A stretch of 20,000 nucleotides of DNA from Glandiceps talaboti (lineage: Eukaryota > Hemichordata > Enteropneusta > Spengelidae), in NCBI RefSeq assembly GCF_964340395.1, contig NC_135558.1, positions 4,922,501 to 4,942,500 on the forward strand. Direction: 5' to 3'. This document shows, piece after piece, positions 18,913 through 20,000 of the stretch (positions within the stretch are counted from its first letter, which is position 1; every line of letters starts with the position of its first letter). The notes under the pieces are model-generated. The model did not search any database, was not told where the DNA came from, and worked only from the letters and a program-made list of their open reading frames with translations. The position numbers and the translations under genes were made by a program.

Positions 18913-19249
18913 CCATATGGATGAGAATTTGGTATTCATTTTGGATTTTTATTTGATAAAACAACTTCACTATGTTTTTCTACTTGAAAAAAAAAAAGTG
19001 AAATAACATATACCAAGTTCATGTTCATAACTTAATACATTGCAAAAAGATGCAAAAAGTGTTAAAAGGTTGTTATTGTACGTAAATTAACAAACATTTT
19101 ACACATTGTTCAATGTTTTGCCGTTTATTGAGATGTGAACATGGACTTGGTATATGTTATTTCACATTATTTTTTAAAGTAGAAAAACATAGTGAAGCTG
19201 TTTTATCAAATAAAAATCCAAAATAAATACCAAATTCTCACCAAATTGG
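18913..19249. mobile_element. full-length palindromic MITE
   Basis: The left arm starting TGAGAATTTGGTATT (18922) and the complement of the right arm ending at 19240 agree at roughly nine in ten positions for over 100 bp. The similarity continues to a centre at TACGTA (19079-19084) with essentially no loop. Outer ends CCATATGGATGAG and CCAATTTGGTGAG are also alike. The element is about 337 bp with no coding frame. A clear target-site duplication could not be fixed, so the superfamily is open. Confidence 0.88.
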
Positions 19250-19759
19250 TTCATTCATAACTTATTGTAGTAAGATTGACGATTCCGTTGTAACGTTCCC
19301 ATTTCCCAAAGAAATATATCTGGTAACGTCTGCTGAGGTTGCTAAATACGATTATCTTTCGCTGTATAGTCAAATTTATTCGATTGAAACTACAACAAAC
19401 ACAATGGCACTAATCTTTTTAAAGCAGTCGATCAATAAAAGTTCTTGTTTCTAGCCGCTGATGGCGCTGTGATTCATCACGCGAGAAAAATGTCACTGAG
19501 TAGACCAGTGACTGTATACGTTTTGTTTGCAGATTGTACGTGAACCCTGTAACCTAGCAATATTCAAAACCATTGATCATTTTGCAAGCACTGTAAATAT
19601 TTTACACACTATACATAGTCTGACTCGAAAACAAATATAACTGTCATAGTGAAACCGTACCTGACAGTCGGCTCACACTAGAAAAGTTCATGACCTCACA
19701 TCTGGGACTAGTGTATTGTATGTGCTTGTATGAATGAAGTAAATTAGCTTTTTAAAAAG
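19250..19759. other. no gene confirmed
   Basis: A 7-bp perfect stem GTCACTG/CAGTGAC sits at 19492-19512. An acceptor-like ACGTTTTGTTTGCAG near 19532 is followed by about 35 open codons, too short to call. Confidence 0.35.
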
Positions 19760-19839
19760 TAGTCTAGATCCTATATCTTCGTTCTCTACGATCACTATTC
19801 TCTCTAGAGATGATCGTAACGCGTATAGAACCTAGTCTA
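19760..19839. repeat. 80-bp imperfect hairpin
   Basis: TAGTCTAGATCCTATAT pairs with ATAGAACCTAGTCTA, and the inner TACGATCA pairs perfectly with TGATCGTA. The result is a stem of about 30 pairs with an asymmetric bulge and a loop of about 15 bases. Size and shape are microRNA-precursor-like, but a small decayed MITE is equally possible. Confidence 0.55.
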
Positions 19840-19906
19840 TTAAACAACAAATTTGTATTAATCTGGCATATTGTGGAATTCCTTATGATGTATACATGTA
19901 GTTAGT

Positions 19907-20000
19907 GAATGAATGAATGAATGAATGAATGAATGAATGAATGAATGAATGAATGAATGAATGAATGAATGAATGAATGAACGAACGAACGAACGAACGA
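19907..20000 (+). repeat. (GAAT)n then (GAAC)n microsatellite, cut by the window edge
   Basis: About 18 GAAT units, then about five GAAC units running to the last base. Confidence 0.97.

Overview
This window looks like non-coding-rich nuclear DNA from an invertebrate animal, probably a marine one. It is AT-rich, has spliceosomal introns with GTAAGT-type donors, carries several classes of DNA transposon remnants and many tetranucleotide microsatellites, and contains the start of a metazoan TRAF-type RING-finger gene. The species cannot be fixed from the sequence alone; I considered amphioxus, hemichordate, echinoderm and mollusc, and none is proven. Nothing suggests bacterial, viral or organellar DNA. 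Most long open frames here are at chance length for AT-rich sequence or lie in repeats.

The one gene I can defend is on the minus strand. Its first coding exon (5214-5072, preceded by a strong splice acceptor at 5244) and second coding exon (3908-3839) join in phase across a 1.16-kb intron. Together they encode a complete C3HC4 RING finger of the TRAF family. The rest of the gene (TRAF zinc fingers, coiled coil, MATH domain) is not visible and must lie beyond the left edge. The intron between the exons holds a foldback element with CACTA-like ends (4030-4288). The following intron would contain the 2.07-kb satellite block at 282-2349.

Layout: 282-2349 is a tandem array of about 41-bp monomers arranged in a 288-bp higher-order repeat. 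2350-3838 is repeat remnants and two microsatellites. 3839-5243 is the TRAF-like gene start. 6001-6184 is a compound microsatellite. 7110-7775 is a dispersed element with three 115-bp subrepeats and a (CAGA)n tail. 10719-10869 is a short diverged relative of the satellite with the same terminal motif. 10951-13006 is a DNA transposon bounded by inverted repeats and a 5-bp duplication. 13055-16137 is a second copy of the 115-bp-subrepeat element, split by a 2.4-kb insertion (13363-15758) flanked by an 11-bp duplication. 18913-19249 is an almost perfectly palindromic MITE. 19907-20000 is a (GAAT)n/(GAAC)n microsatellite running off the right edge.

The region is best read as the 5' part of an innate-immunity-type signalling gene next to a densely nested repeat neighbourhood. 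The nesting can be reconstructed by eye: removing the 2.4-kb insertion restores the 113-115-bp spacing of the interrupted element.
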